Translations under genes and position numbers: made by a program | Shown here: positions 25,822-33,714 of the stretch, one piece after another | Numbering within the stretch: the stretch's first letter is position 1 | Layout: each line of letters starts with the position of its first letter | Notes under the pieces: model-generated | What the model saw: only the letters and a program-made list of their open reading frames with translations | The model's database searches: none | Told to the model about the DNA's origin: nothing | DNA from: Arthrobacter sp. U41 | GTDB lineage: Bacteria > Actinomycetota > Actinomycetes > Actinomycetales > Micrococcaceae | NCBI RefSeq assembly: GCF_001750145.1 | Contig: NZ_CP015732.1 | Coordinates: 1,922,001 to 1,986,000 of the forward strand | Reading direction: 5' to 3' | Length of the DNA stretch: 64,000 nucleotides

Positions 25822-25847
25822 ATACACGCGTCTTGGGGCGCGTGTAT
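25822..25847. promoter_or_regulatory. Inverted repeat before the PadR gene, candidate operator
   Basis: ATACACGCG and CGCGTGTAT are perfect 9-bp arms separated by 8 bases, ending 29 bases before the PadR start. PadR regulators are dimeric and often autoregulated at repeats with about 8-base spacing, so autorepression is plausible. Confidence 0.55.
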
Positions 25848-25876
25848 GCTTCGTCCCGCTACCCTCCGGGAGCAAC

Positions 25877-26413
25877 ATGTCCATCCGTCACAGCCTCCTC
25901 GCACTTCTGCAGGACCGGCCACGCTATGGCTACCAGCTCAGGACCGAATTCGAGGACCGCACCGGATCCTCCTGGCCCCTCAACATCGGGCAGGTCTACA
26001 CCACCCTCGATCGCCTGGAACGCGACGGCCTTGTCCGCAAGGATGGCGCCGACGGCGAGGGGCACGTCATCTACAGCATCACCCCGGACGGGCTCGCTGA
26101 CGTCCGGACCTGGTTCACCACGCCGGTGCCGCGGTCCAGCCCTCCGCGGAACGAGCTGGCCATCAAGCTCGCACTGGGGCTGACGCTCCCGGGCGTCGAC
26201 GTCGGCGCCGCCATCCACGCCCAGCGCGCCGTGTCCATCCGGGCCCTGCAGGACTACACCAAGGCCCGGCGGGACACGGCGTCCCTGCGCCGCCCGGCGG
26301 ACACCGCCCGGCTGCTGGTGTTGGATTCCCTCATCTTCCAGACCGAGGCCGAGGTGCGGTGGCTGGACCTCTGCGAGGCCCGGCTCATGCAGCTGGCCGG
26401 CCCGACGGCCTGA
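25877..26413 (+). CDS. PadR-family transcriptional regulator
   Basis: A 178-residue regulator. The N-terminal winged helix starts MSIRHSLLALLQDRPRYGYQL and includes LNIGQVYTTLDRLERDGLV, the PadR hallmark. A helical C-terminal half (about 95-178) fits the Vir_act_alpha_C dimerisation domain of subfamily 1. GGGAGCAAC precedes the ATG. PadR proteins usually control a neighbouring efflux or detoxification gene. Candidates here are the quinone oxidoreductase upstream and itself. The ligand is unknown. Confidence 0.9.
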   Translation: MSIRHSLLALLQDRPRYGYQLRTEFEDRTGSSWPLNIGQVYTTLDRLERDGLVRKDGADGEGHVIYSITPDGLADVRTWFTTPVPRSSPPRNELAIKLALGLTLPGVDVGAAIHAQRAVSIRALQDYTKARRDTASLRRPADTARLLVLDSLIFQTEAEVRWLDLCEARLMQLAGPTA

Positions 26414-26548
26414 CCCGAGGTTCCCGGGTGCCCGCCGGAAGCCAGCCGGTAATCGAGCCTGCCGTTCGGCGCATTTGCCCGGCCGTTAATCGCCTCCATG
26501 GCACCGCCTGGCGCAAACCCATATCCAAGAATCACCGCCATTGGTAAG

Positions 26549-26562
26549 GTGCCTTGGGGCAC
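26549..26562. promoter_or_regulatory. Palindrome before cstA, weak CRP/GlxR-like site
   Basis: GTGCC-TTGG-GGCAC differs from GTGA-N6-TCAC only by symmetric changes at the fourth position of each half. Its core resembles the site before pckG. It lies 45 bases before the cstA start. Carbon-starvation genes are classic CRP targets; binding is not shown. Confidence 0.3.
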
Positions 26563-26606
26563 GTCTGTCAAGTGGATTTGCCCGCTGGGTTTCTCAAGGA
26601 GGAGAC

Positions 26607-28907
26607 ATGGGCACAATGCCAGATGGCACGCCGAAAAACATACTGGTCGAGGACGGCATAACGCCGGATCCGACTCTGCCGCCCACCGCCGTGGACGAGG
26701 CAGTGCGTGAGGCTGAAGAGAACAAATGGACGCCGGCCAAGATTGCCCTCTGGGTGGGAATCTCCCTGCTGGGCGCCGTGGCCTGGTTCATGCTCGCGAT
26801 CGTCCGCGGTGAGACGGTCAACGCCATCTGGTTCGTGTTCGCCGCGGTGAGCACGTACCTGATCGGTTACCGCTTCTACTCCAAGGTCATCGAGCGCTAC
26901 CTGCTCAAGCCGAACGACCGCCGGGCCACCCCCGCAGAGTACAAAGCGGACGGCAAGGACTACGTCCGCACGGACCGCAACGTCCTGTTCGGCCACCACT
27001 TCGCCGCCATCGCCGGCGCCGGCCCCCTGGTGGGCCCGATCCTCGCTGCCCAGATGGGCTACCTCCCAGGCACCATCTGGATCATCATCGGCGTGGTGTT
27101 CGCCGGAGCCGTCCAGGACTACGTCGTGATGTTCTTTTCCATGCGCCGCGGCGGACGCTCCCTGGGCCAGATGGCCCGCGAGGAACTCGGCGTCATCGGC
27201 GGCACCGCCGCGCTGATCGCCACCCTGCTGATCATGGTGATCATCGTCGCCATCCTGGCGCTCGTCGTCGTCAACGCCCTGGCCGAGAGCCCGTGGGGTG
27301 TCTTCTCCGTCGGCTTGACCATCCCGATCGCCCTCTTTATGGGCGTCTACCTGCGCTTCATCCGCCCCGGCAAGATCATGGAAGTCTCGCTGATCGGCTT
27401 CGTGCTGCTCATGGCGGCCATCATCGGCGGCGGCGCCGTCGCCGCCACCGAATGGGGCGATGCGCTCTTCACGCTGGACAAGGTCACCATCGCCTGGGCC
27501 ATCATCATCTACGGCTTCATCGCCGCCATCCTGCCGGTCTGGCTCCTCCTGGCCCCGCGTGACTACCTCTCCACCTTCATGAAGATCGGCGTCATCGTGA
27601 TGCTGGCCCTGGCCGTCATTGTGGTCCGTCCGGAAATCTCCGTCCCGGCCTTCAGCGAATTCGCCAGCCGCGACAACGGTCCGGTCTTCCCGGGCGCGCT
27701 GTTCCCGTTCCTCTTCGTCACGATCGCGTGTGGCGCACTCTCGGGATTCCATGCCCTGATCGCCTCCGGCACCACACCGAAGCTGATCGAAAAGGAACGC
27801 CAGACCCGCTTCATCGGGTACGGCGGCATGCTGATGGAGTCCTTCGTGGCCATCATGGCCCTCGTTGCGGCGATCTCCATTGACCGCGGGCTCTACTTCG
27901 CGATGAACGCCCCGGCAGCCCTCACCGGCGGCACCGTGGAAACCGCGGCCGCGTGGGTCAACAGCCTCGGACTGTCCGGCGTCAACATCAGCCCGAACAT
28001 GCTTGCCGAGACGGCGGCCAACGTCGGTGAAGCCAGCATCGTTTCCCGTACCGGCGGCGCCCCGACCCTGGCCGTGGGCCTTGCCCACATCATGCAGCAG
28101 TTCATCGGCGGCACCGCCATGATGAGCTTCTGGTACCACTTCGCCATTATGTTCGAGGCCCTGTTCATCCTTACCGCAGTCGACGCCGGCACCCGCGTTG
28201 CACGTTTCATGCTGCAGGATTCGATCGGCAACTTCATCCCGAAGTTCAAGGAGCACTCCTGGCGTCCCGGCGCCTGGCTCGCCACCGCCGTTATGGTCGG
28301 CGCCTGGGGCGCCGTGCTGCTGATGGGCGTCACAGACCCGCTGGGTGGGATCAATACGCTGTTCCCGCTCTTCGGCATCGCCAACCAGCTGCTGGCCGCC
28401 ATCGCCCTGTCCGTCTGCCTCGCCATCGCGGCCAAGAAGGGCTCCTTCAAGTTCCTCTGGATCGTGGCGCTCCCGATGGCCTTCGCGGCCGTCGTGACCA
28501 TCACGGCCAGCTACCAGAAGATCTTCTCTTCCACTCCGGCGGTTGGCTACTTCGCCAACAACGCGGCCTTCTCCAAGGCACTCGAGGAGGGCAAAACCTC
28601 CTTCGGCACGGCCAAGACCGTCCCGGCCATGGAAGCTGTGGTCCGGAACACCGCGATCCAGGGCTGGCTCTCGGTCATCTTCGTCGTGCTCAGCATCATC
28701 GTCATCACGACGGCCCTGATCGCCACCTACAGGGCCTTCCGCAACGCCAAGGCCGGCCTGGCCACCACGAGCAACGAGGATCCGGCGCTGCCGTCCCGCG
28801 TGTTCGCCCCGGCCGGGCCTGTTCCCACACCGGCGGAGCGTGAGCTCATGGCCAAGTGGAACCAACTGCCGGCGGACAAGCGGGCCGAGAAATCCGCCCA
28901 CCACTAA
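26607..28907 (+). CDS. cstA: Carbon starvation protein A / pyruvate transporter
   Basis: A 766-residue polytopic membrane protein of the CstA/BtsT family, which imports pyruvate (and possibly peptides) when carbon is limiting. Visible signatures include GHHFAAIAGAGPLVGPILAAQ and QDYVVMFFSMRRGGRSLGQ early in the protein, and SGFHALIASGTTPK in the middle, plus more than 14 hydrophobic segments. The ATG at 26607 has AAGGAGGAGAC directly before it, which decides the start. The small ybdD-type gene follows after 13 bases, the standard cstA-ybdD arrangement. Confidence 0.93.
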   Translation: MGTMPDGTPKNILVEDGITPDPTLPPTAVDEAVREAEENKWTPAKIALWVGISLLGAVAWFMLAIVRGETVNAIWFVFAAVSTYLIGYRFYSKVIERYLLKPNDRRATPAEYKADGKDYVRTDRNVLFGHHFAAIAGAGPLVGPILAAQMGYLPGTIWIIIGVVFAGAVQDYVVMFFSMRRGGRSLGQMAREELGVIGGTAALIATLLIMVIIVAILALVVVNALAESPWGVFSVGLTIPIALFMGVYLRFIRPGKIMEVSLIGFVLLMAAIIGGGAVAATEWGDALFTLDKVTIAWAIIIYGFIAAILPVWLLLAPRDYLSTFMKIGVIVMLALAVIVVRPEISVPAFSEFASRDNGPVFPGALFPFLFVTIACGALSGFHALIASGTTPKLIEKERQTRFIGYGGMLMESFVAIMALVAAISIDRGLYFAMNAPAALTGGTVETAAAWVNSLGLSGVNISPNMLAETAANVGEASIVSRTGGAPTLAVGLAHIMQQFIGGTAMMSFWYHFAIMFEALFILTAVDAGTRVARFMLQDSIGNFIPKFKEHSWRPGAWLATAVMVGAWGAVLLMGVTDPLGGINTLFPLFGIANQLLAAIALSVCLAIAAKKGSFKFLWIVALPMAFAAVVTITASYQKIFSSTPAVGYFANNAAFSKALEEGKTSFGTAKTVPAMEAVVRNTAIQGWLSVIFVVLSIIVITTALIATYRAFRNAKAGLATTSNEDPALPSRVFAPAGPVPTPAERELMAKWNQLPADKRAEKSAHH

Positions 28908-28920
28908 TGCGGAGGAATCG

Positions 28921-29112
28921 ATGAATGCTGTAGTGGAAGGCTTCCGGGGATTCGCCCGGTACCTGGGCGGTGTGATGGGCGCGGATGCGTATACAAAGTA
29001 TCTGGCACACCATGCCGAAGCCGGTCACGGCTCCGCACCGATGACCGAGCGGGAGTTCTGGCGGGACCAGACGGACCGTCAGGACGCCAACCCGCAGGGC
29101 CGTTGCTGCTGA
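28921..29112 (+). CDS. YbdD/YjiX family small protein
   Basis: A 63-residue soluble protein with RGFARYLGGVMGADAYTKYL, HHAEAGHG and the terminal TEREFWRDQ motif. These match the DUF466 YbdD/YjiX family found beside cstA or btsT and needed for transport. GGAGG lies just before the ATG. It ends in two cysteines. It is in an operon with cstA. Confidence 0.9.
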   Translation: MNAVVEGFRGFARYLGGVMGADAYTKYLAHHAEAGHGSAPMTEREFWRDQTDRQDANPQGRCC

Positions 29113-29142
29113 TCAGTTTCGGCTGATCAAAGTTGCCGCCAC

Positions 29143-29186
29143 CGGAGGGCGCCGCCGGGCACATCAGTGCTCGACGGCGCCCTCCG
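29143..29186 (+). terminator. Hairpin ending the cstA-ybdD operon
   Basis: CGGAGGGCGCCG pairs with CGGCGCCCTCCG around a 20-base loop, 30 bases after the ybdD stop. No T run; position supports a terminator. Confidence 0.6.
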
Positions 29187-29286
29187 CTGTCACATTTGCC
29201 TCCGTAGTCGGCCGATTGTTGAGCCTGGCGGCGTTGTCCGCGGGATGGCCCGCTGCGGGGCTCCGGGCTCGTGAGAGTATGAAGCC

Positions 29287-30015
29287 ATGAGCGATCCACA
29301 CGACACTCAGCCTGCGGCCGTTGTCCCCGTCGAGGGCACCACCGTGGGCTCCCCGCCGGGGGGCGACGGCAGACGGGCGGCGCCCGGACAGCCCACGGAC
29401 CCCGGACAAGCCGGACGGCCGGACCAGTCCGTGGGATCCGGGCCGCAGGGACAACCGGGACCGCACGGCCAACCCGCGGCACCCGCCGGCGCGCGGCCCA
29501 AGTCCGGCCCGCTCCAGGACCTCGTGGACGAACCTGCGAAGGTGATGCGGATCGGCACCATGATGAAGCAGCTGCTGGACGAAGTGAGGTCCGCCCCTCT
29601 CGACGACGCGGCGCGGGTGCGGCTCGCCGAAATCCATGAACGTTCGATCAAGGAACTCGAGGATGGCCTGGCGCCGGAACTCGTCGAGGAGCTGGAACGG
29701 ATCACCCTCCCCTTCCCGGAGGACGGAACTCCGTCGGACGCGGAGCTGCGGATCGCCCAGGCCCAACTGGTCGGCTGGCTGGAGGGTCTCTTCCACGGCA
29801 TCCAGACCGCCCTCGCCGCGCAGCACGCCGCACGCGAGCATGCCGCCGCGCAGGCACAGCTGCGCCAGTTGCCGCCCGGAACGGTGATCGCGCCCGGCGT
29901 GATTATCGGCGAGAACGGCGAGCCCCAGCGCGCCGCAGCGCCCAGACCCGGCGTGGATCCCTCCCAGGCTCCCGTCCCCGTAGACCCGGACCACGGTCCC
30001 GGCCAGTACCTGTAA
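29287..30015 (+). CDS. bpa: Bacterial proteasome activator (Bpa/PafE)
   Basis: ATP-independent ring activator that docks on the 20S proteasome and opens its gate for unfolded substrates. The 242 residues have a disordered Pro/Gly-rich N-terminus (1-75), then a helical core (about 78-195: KVMRIGTMMKQLLDEVR, RLAEIHERSIKELEDGL) matching DUF2587. A Pro-rich tail ends exactly in GQYL, the C-terminal motif that inserts into the proteasome alpha ring in Mycobacterium. The presence of GQYL implies that the host has a 20S proteasome. An unrecognised gene follows after 7 bases. Confidence 0.93.
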   Translation: MSDPHDTQPAAVVPVEGTTVGSPPGGDGRRAAPGQPTDPGQAGRPDQSVGSGPQGQPGPHGQPAAPAGARPKSGPLQDLVDEPAKVMRIGTMMKQLLDEVRSAPLDDAARVRLAEIHERSIKELEDGLAPELVEELERITLPFPEDGTPSDAELRIAQAQLVGWLEGLFHGIQTALAAQHAAREHAAAQAQLRQLPPGTVIAPGVIIGENGEPQRAAAPRPGVDPSQAPVPVDPDHGPGQYL

Positions 30016-30022
30016 GGCACCG

Positions 30023-30478
30023 TTGGGATTTTTCAGCGCCGCCCGGCAGGGACGCAAAGACGACGTCGAACTCGGCCGGGGCCTCTGGCGGCGGGCCCAC
30101 GACCGTTTCACCCGCGGGCTCGACCGCTACCACCAGATCCTCGAAGGGGTGGAGGATGAGGCGCTCTATGCCGAACTCCTCGAGATCGCCAACGAACTGT
30201 CCGCGCTCTCGGGGAGGGTCCGCCAGGTGTGTGTGGAGGCCCAGCGGCGTGTACCCAGCGAGGGACTTGACATCCCGGGAACGCTGGCCGGCGTCCACCG
30301 CGCCCTGTCGTCGGCCGGTAACTCCCTGGCCACCACCGCCGAAGCGGCCGCCATGCTTCGGCTCGCCGCCGGCCCCGTCGCGGCCGGTGCTGAGTCCGTG
30401 CGGCGCCGCGCAGCGTCGGTGCTGGAGCAGGTCAACGACGCCGAGCGCCGGCTCTCAGAGGCGGCCGCCGCGGACTGA
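30023..30478 (+). CDS. Hypothetical helical protein coupled to bpa
   Basis: A 151-residue protein I do not recognise, starting at TTG 7 bases after bpa with AAGG in the gap. It is almost entirely helical, with many Arg/Glu/Ala residues. RGLWRRAHDRFTRGLDRY, LYAELLEIANELSALSGRV and a final SVLEQVNDAERRL helix are visible; there are no membrane segments and no enzyme motif. The tight spacing to bpa suggests translational coupling, so a role as a cofactor or substrate adaptor for the proteasome activator is possible but unproven. Confidence 0.7.
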   Translation: MGFFSAARQGRKDDVELGRGLWRRAHDRFTRGLDRYHQILEGVEDEALYAELLEIANELSALSGRVRQVCVEAQRRVPSEGLDIPGTLAGVHRALSSAGNSLATTAEAAAMLRLAAGPVAAGAESVRRRAASVLEQVNDAERRLSEAAAAD

Positions 30479-30583
30479 GCGGTCCCGGCCGCCCACGGCG
30501 CGGGCCGGCATTCCCGGTTAAGCGCCTAGCTTAGCCGGCCCCAAACACTGGCGGTCCGGCGCGGGCATTGGCAGGATGGGTGG

Positions 30584-31429
30584 ATGACTTTTTCACCGGA
30601 ACTGACTTTCAATGACGGCAACACCATTCCCCAGCTTGGCTACGGAGTGTGGCAGGTGGAAGACGACGTGGCCGAAAAGGTCGTCGTCCAGGCTTTCGAG
30701 GCGGGCTTCCGCCACATAGACACCGCGAAGATCTACGGCAACGAGGCAGGCGTCGGCCGGGCGATCGAGCGCTCAGGCCTCCAGCCCGAGGAAATCTTCA
30801 TCACCACCAAGCTGTGGAACGCAGACCAGGGTTACGAATCTACGCTGAAGGCCTTCGAGGACTCGATGGAGCGCCTGGGCCTGGAAACCCTGGACATGTA
30901 CCTGATCCACTGGATGCAGCCCAAACAGGACAAATACCTGGACACCTGGAAGGCCCTGATCGAGCTTCAGAAGCAGGGCCGCGTGAAGACCATCGGTGTC
31001 TCCAACTTCACCAAGGAAGGGCTGCAGCGCCTGATCGATGAGACCGGCGTCGTACCGGCCATCAACCAGATCGAACTGCACCCGTTCTTCAACCAGTCCG
31101 TCCTGCGGGAATTCCATGCCTCCAAGGGCATCCTCACCCAGGCCTGGTCGCCGCTCGGCCAGGGCGGCGAGCTGCTGGAGAGTTCGGTAATCGGCCAGAT
31201 TGCGGCAAAACACAACGCCACCCCGGCGCAGGTTATCATCGCCTGGCACCTGGCCATCGGCAACGTGGTCATCCCCAAGTCCGTCACCGAATCGCGCATC
31301 CGCGAGAACTACGCCGCGCTGGATGTCAGCCTGGATGAGACCGATGTGCAGGCCATCAACGGGATGGACAACTCGGCCGAGGGCGCCGGCCGGATCGGCG
31401 CCGACCCGGCAGTCTCCGACTTCGCCTAA
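30584..31429 (+). CDS. Aldo/keto reductase, 2,5-diketo-D-gluconate reductase-like
   Basis: A 281-residue NADPH-dependent reductase of the AKR5-like group. The catalytic tetrad is visible: Asp46 and Tyr51 in FRHIDTAKIYGNE, Lys76 in ITTKLWN, and His109 in YLIHWMQP. The NADPH phosphate loop is VIPKSVTESRIREN. It starts with an ATG preceded by AGGATGGG. The substrate is probably a small aldehyde or keto-sugar. It is monocistronic. Confidence 0.92.
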   Translation: MTFSPELTFNDGNTIPQLGYGVWQVEDDVAEKVVVQAFEAGFRHIDTAKIYGNEAGVGRAIERSGLQPEEIFITTKLWNADQGYESTLKAFEDSMERLGLETLDMYLIHWMQPKQDKYLDTWKALIELQKQGRVKTIGVSNFTKEGLQRLIDETGVVPAINQIELHPFFNQSVLREFHASKGILTQAWSPLGQGGELLESSVIGQIAAKHNATPAQVIIAWHLAIGNVVIPKSVTESRIRENYAALDVSLDETDVQAINGMDNSAEGAGRIGADPAVSDFA

Positions 31430-31478
31430 GCCACCGCGGCCTAAGCCGTTCCGGTATTGCCCGGACCCGGCGCGGACC

Positions 31479-31524
31479 GCAGCAGGGCCTTCATCCGAAA
31501 CCGGGTGGAGGCCTTTCTGCTGCC
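31479..31524. terminator. Imperfect hairpin between convergent genes
   Basis: GCAGCAG-GGCCT pairs with AGGCC-ttt-CTGCTGC with a three-base bulge, between the aldo/keto reductase and a small monooxygenase-like gene. Confidence 0.4.
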
Positions 31525-31544
31525 CGGCGGTCTTGGGGGCCGGG

Positions 31545-31946
31545 TTACTGGCGTCGAGTCGTAGGCGGCCCACACCGGGAGAATCCTGGGCCGGGGTCAT
31601 GGATGATCACGGTCCCGCCCAGCAGCAGGGTCTTCGCCTCGAGCTGTTTCATCACTTCCTCGGTGACCGCACCGAAGATTTCAATGTTCAGAAGCCGGAC
31701 GAGAGGCGCAACCGGAGGGAATCGCGGACCGGCGACCTTCAGATGAAATTCCAGCGATGATATGTCCTGGTGGATGTGAAGGACACTCATCCGGCTTCCG
31801 TCGCCCGAGAAATAGACTTTATAGGCGACGATCCGCGGCTCATGGGCTTCGACGAAACCGGCAAGCTCCTCCATGGCGGCCTTCAGCTCGCCCAGCTTCC
31901 CGGGCCGAACCTCGGACGTATCAAGATACACAAGGAAATCGTTCAC
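31545..31946 (-). CDS. Small protein, possible ABM-type dimeric alpha/beta-barrel
   Basis: A 133-residue soluble protein. It opens with NDFLVYLDTSEVRPGKL and an ELKAAMEELAGFVEAHEP helix, then strands RIVAYKVYFS and MSVLHIHQD. This order resembles the ferredoxin-like fold of antibiotic-biosynthesis monooxygenases/quinol monooxygenases. The GTG start has AAGGAGCACC before it. The C-terminal tail is Pro/Arg-rich. Family assignment is tentative and the function unknown. Confidence 0.55.
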   Translation of the reverse strand: MNDFLVYLDTSEVRPGKLGELKAAMEELAGFVEAHEPRIVAYKVYFSGDGSRMSVLHIHQDISSLEFHLKVAGPRFPPVAPLVRLLNIEIFGAVTEEVMKQLEAKTLLLGGTVIIHDPGPGFSRCGPPTTRRQ

Positions 31947-32069
31947 GGTGCTCCTTGCAGATCAGCTGACGTCTCCAGCGGAGATGGTGGCCAGGAAAGG
32001 GCCTCCCGCCACAATTCTTCGCCGGGACGAAGCCCTTGTCGAGGTCCCCGCCCTGGCCAGGCGACAGCC

Positions 32070-32249
32070 CTAGGCGGCCTTGCGGCGTGCCCGCACCGGT
32101 ACCGCGTCGACGATGGCCCAGGCGTACTCGTCCGCTGCCCGGCGGCTGGCGAAGCGTTCGGCGTCGGAAGCATCATCGAAGGTCTCGGTGCGGATGCGGT
32201 TGCAGTCCGTGTCCAGATACGTGACTTCAAAGTACTGGTTGGTTTCCAT
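32070..32249 (-). CDS. Small hypothetical protein, 59 aa
   Basis: An ATG at 32249 opens a 59-codon frame. It reads METNQYFEVTYLDTDCNRIR, then ETFDDASDAERFASRRAADE and a basic end, RARRKAA. A beta strand followed by an amphipathic helix with an ERFA-like pattern suggests a folded domain. The ribosome-binding site is weak. Codon use is like the neighbours, and the frame looks more protein-like than the antisense alternative. Function unknown. Confidence 0.55.
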   Translation of the reverse strand: METNQYFEVTYLDTDCNRIRTETFDDASDAERFASRRAADEYAWAIVDAVPVRARRKAA

Positions 32250-32288
32250 GAATTAAGTGTGCGGCCGGCCTCCGACACTATGAGCTCA

Positions 32289-33272
32289 TCAGTCCGGCGT
32301 GTTGCCAAGCCGCAGCACCCTTTCCCGGGCCAGGTCCGCGGTGCGCCGGGCCTTCTCCGCCGCCCGTGCGCTCTGCTGCGACCGGGCGGCGGCCATGTCA
32401 CGCCATTTCCTGGCGGCCTTGAGTTCCTGCTCGCGCTGGGCAAGCTGCTCCCGCAGTTCCCGTACGGTCTCGGACAGCTCCGTGGCCAGGGCGGAGGTCG
32501 AAGCAAGCTCCTCTTCATATTTCCGGGCGTCCCCCGCGGCCGCCCTGGCGGCGTCTTCCGCATCCTTGAGTGCTGCCCGGGCGCGTTCCAGCGCGGACGG
32601 AGTGGATCTCCGGGGCTCCTGCCGGACGGCCCGCAGGCGGGGCTGCTCCGGCTCTTCCCTGGTGGTGGTCCCGGTCCGGGCAGAGCCTCGGGGCCTAACA
32701 GACTCCCCGGACGGGCCGGGCGCGGGAACCGGCAGGGCCGGGGCGGTGAGCTCCGTCCCGGGCAGCGCCACGGCGCCCGAAAGATCCACGACGTCGACCC
32801 CGTCGGCGGACAGCCCCCGGAGCAGGCGGCCGGACTGCACGGCAGCCGCGGCACCCTCGTCAGCTGTCGCGGCGCGCAACGTCGCTTCCACCTCCGCCGC
32901 GATCGCATCGCTGATCTTCCGGCCCTGCTGTTCGGCGACTGCCCTCGCTGCCTGGACCGCGCTGGCCAGGAGTTGGCGCCTTTCCCGTCCCAGCCGGCGG
33001 AGTTCCAGGGCCTCGAAGGAGGATTGCGCCGAGCGCATCGACTGCCCCAGCCTGGCGAGTTGCCGGAGGGTCTCCGGCTGCCGGGCCGCGAGCATGTTCA
33101 CCGTCCACGCCGCCACGGACGGCTTGGGCAGGGCACGTACATCTGCGGCGAGTGACCGCTGGCCTTTCCCGGCGGCCGCGTCCTTGGCTGCGGCTGTCCG
33201 GGCGGCGATAAAATCGTCGAACGGGAGGGCGTAGAGTCGTGCCGCCACATCCGTCAGCCACTGCTCGCCCAT
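32289..33272 (-). CDS. Hypothetical protein with C-terminal coiled coil, 327 aa
   Basis: Unrecognised cytosolic protein. The N-terminal region (about 1-130, WLTDVAARLYALPFDDFIAAR) is helical, and KPSVAAWTVNMLA is a recognisable stretch in actinobacterial hypothetical proteins. Residues about 185-225 are a Pro/Arg/Thr-rich linker. Residues about 225-320 form a long heptad-like coiled coil rich in Glu, Arg and Ala. The open frame extends 129 codons upstream, but that part has no conserved character, so I start at the ATG at 33272. Function unknown. Confidence 0.65.
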   Translation of the reverse strand: MGEQWLTDVAARLYALPFDDFIAARTAAAKDAAAGKGQRSLAADVRALPKPSVAAWTVNMLAARQPETLRQLARLGQSMRSAQSSFEALELRRLGRERRQLLASAVQAARAVAEQQGRKISDAIAAEVEATLRAATADEGAAAAVQSGRLLRGLSADGVDVVDLSGAVALPGTELTAPALPVPAPGPSGESVRPRGSARTGTTTREEPEQPRLRAVRQEPRRSTPSALERARAALKDAEDAARAAAGDARKYEEELASTSALATELSETVRELREQLAQREQELKAARKWRDMAAARSQQSARAAEKARRTADLARERVLRLGNTPD

Positions 33273-33342
33273 GCAAGAATCATAGAAGCCCGGCCCCGGC
33301 GATGCCGCTGCTCCCGGGCAGTTCTGACGGATAAGGGCACAC

Positions 33343-33714
33343 ATGATTGAAATTGCTGGGCTTCCGGCCCACATCCTGCTCATCCACGCCGTCGTTGTCC
33401 TGGCGCCGATCGCCGGTCTCGCCGCGATCGTGTACGCCGCGGCGCCACGCTGGCGGGGATACCTGGCCTGGCCGCTGGGAGTGCTGTCCCTGGTGCTTGT
33501 GCCTGTGTCGCTGCTGACCGCGCAGGCCGGGGAGCAGCTGGAGAAGATCCGCCCCTCCTCTGCCCTGATCCGGGAACATGCGGAACAGGGGGACGTGCTC
33601 AAGGCCGTCTCAGTGGGGTTCTTCCTGGTCATCGCGGCGGCAGCCGGTGCTTTTTTCATCTACCAGAGCGTCATCACGGGCCATTCCGGGGCAGCTTCCG
33701 TCTGGGCCGCATGA
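33343..33714 (+). CDS. Small membrane protein, DUF2231-like
   Basis: A 123-residue protein with three hydrophobic segments (about 8-30, 40-60, 88-108). GLPAHILLIHAVVVLAPIAGL and REHAEQGD resemble DUF2231 family members, some of which sit next to ion or redox proteins. Its stop overlaps the ATG of the P-type ATPase by four bases (ATGA), so the two are translationally coupled. Confidence 0.7.
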   Translation: MIEIAGLPAHILLIHAVVVLAPIAGLAAIVYAAAPRWRGYLAWPLGVLSLVLVPVSLLTAQAGEQLEKIRPSSALIREHAEQGDVLKAVSVGFFLVIAAAAGAFFIYQSVITGHSGAASVWAA

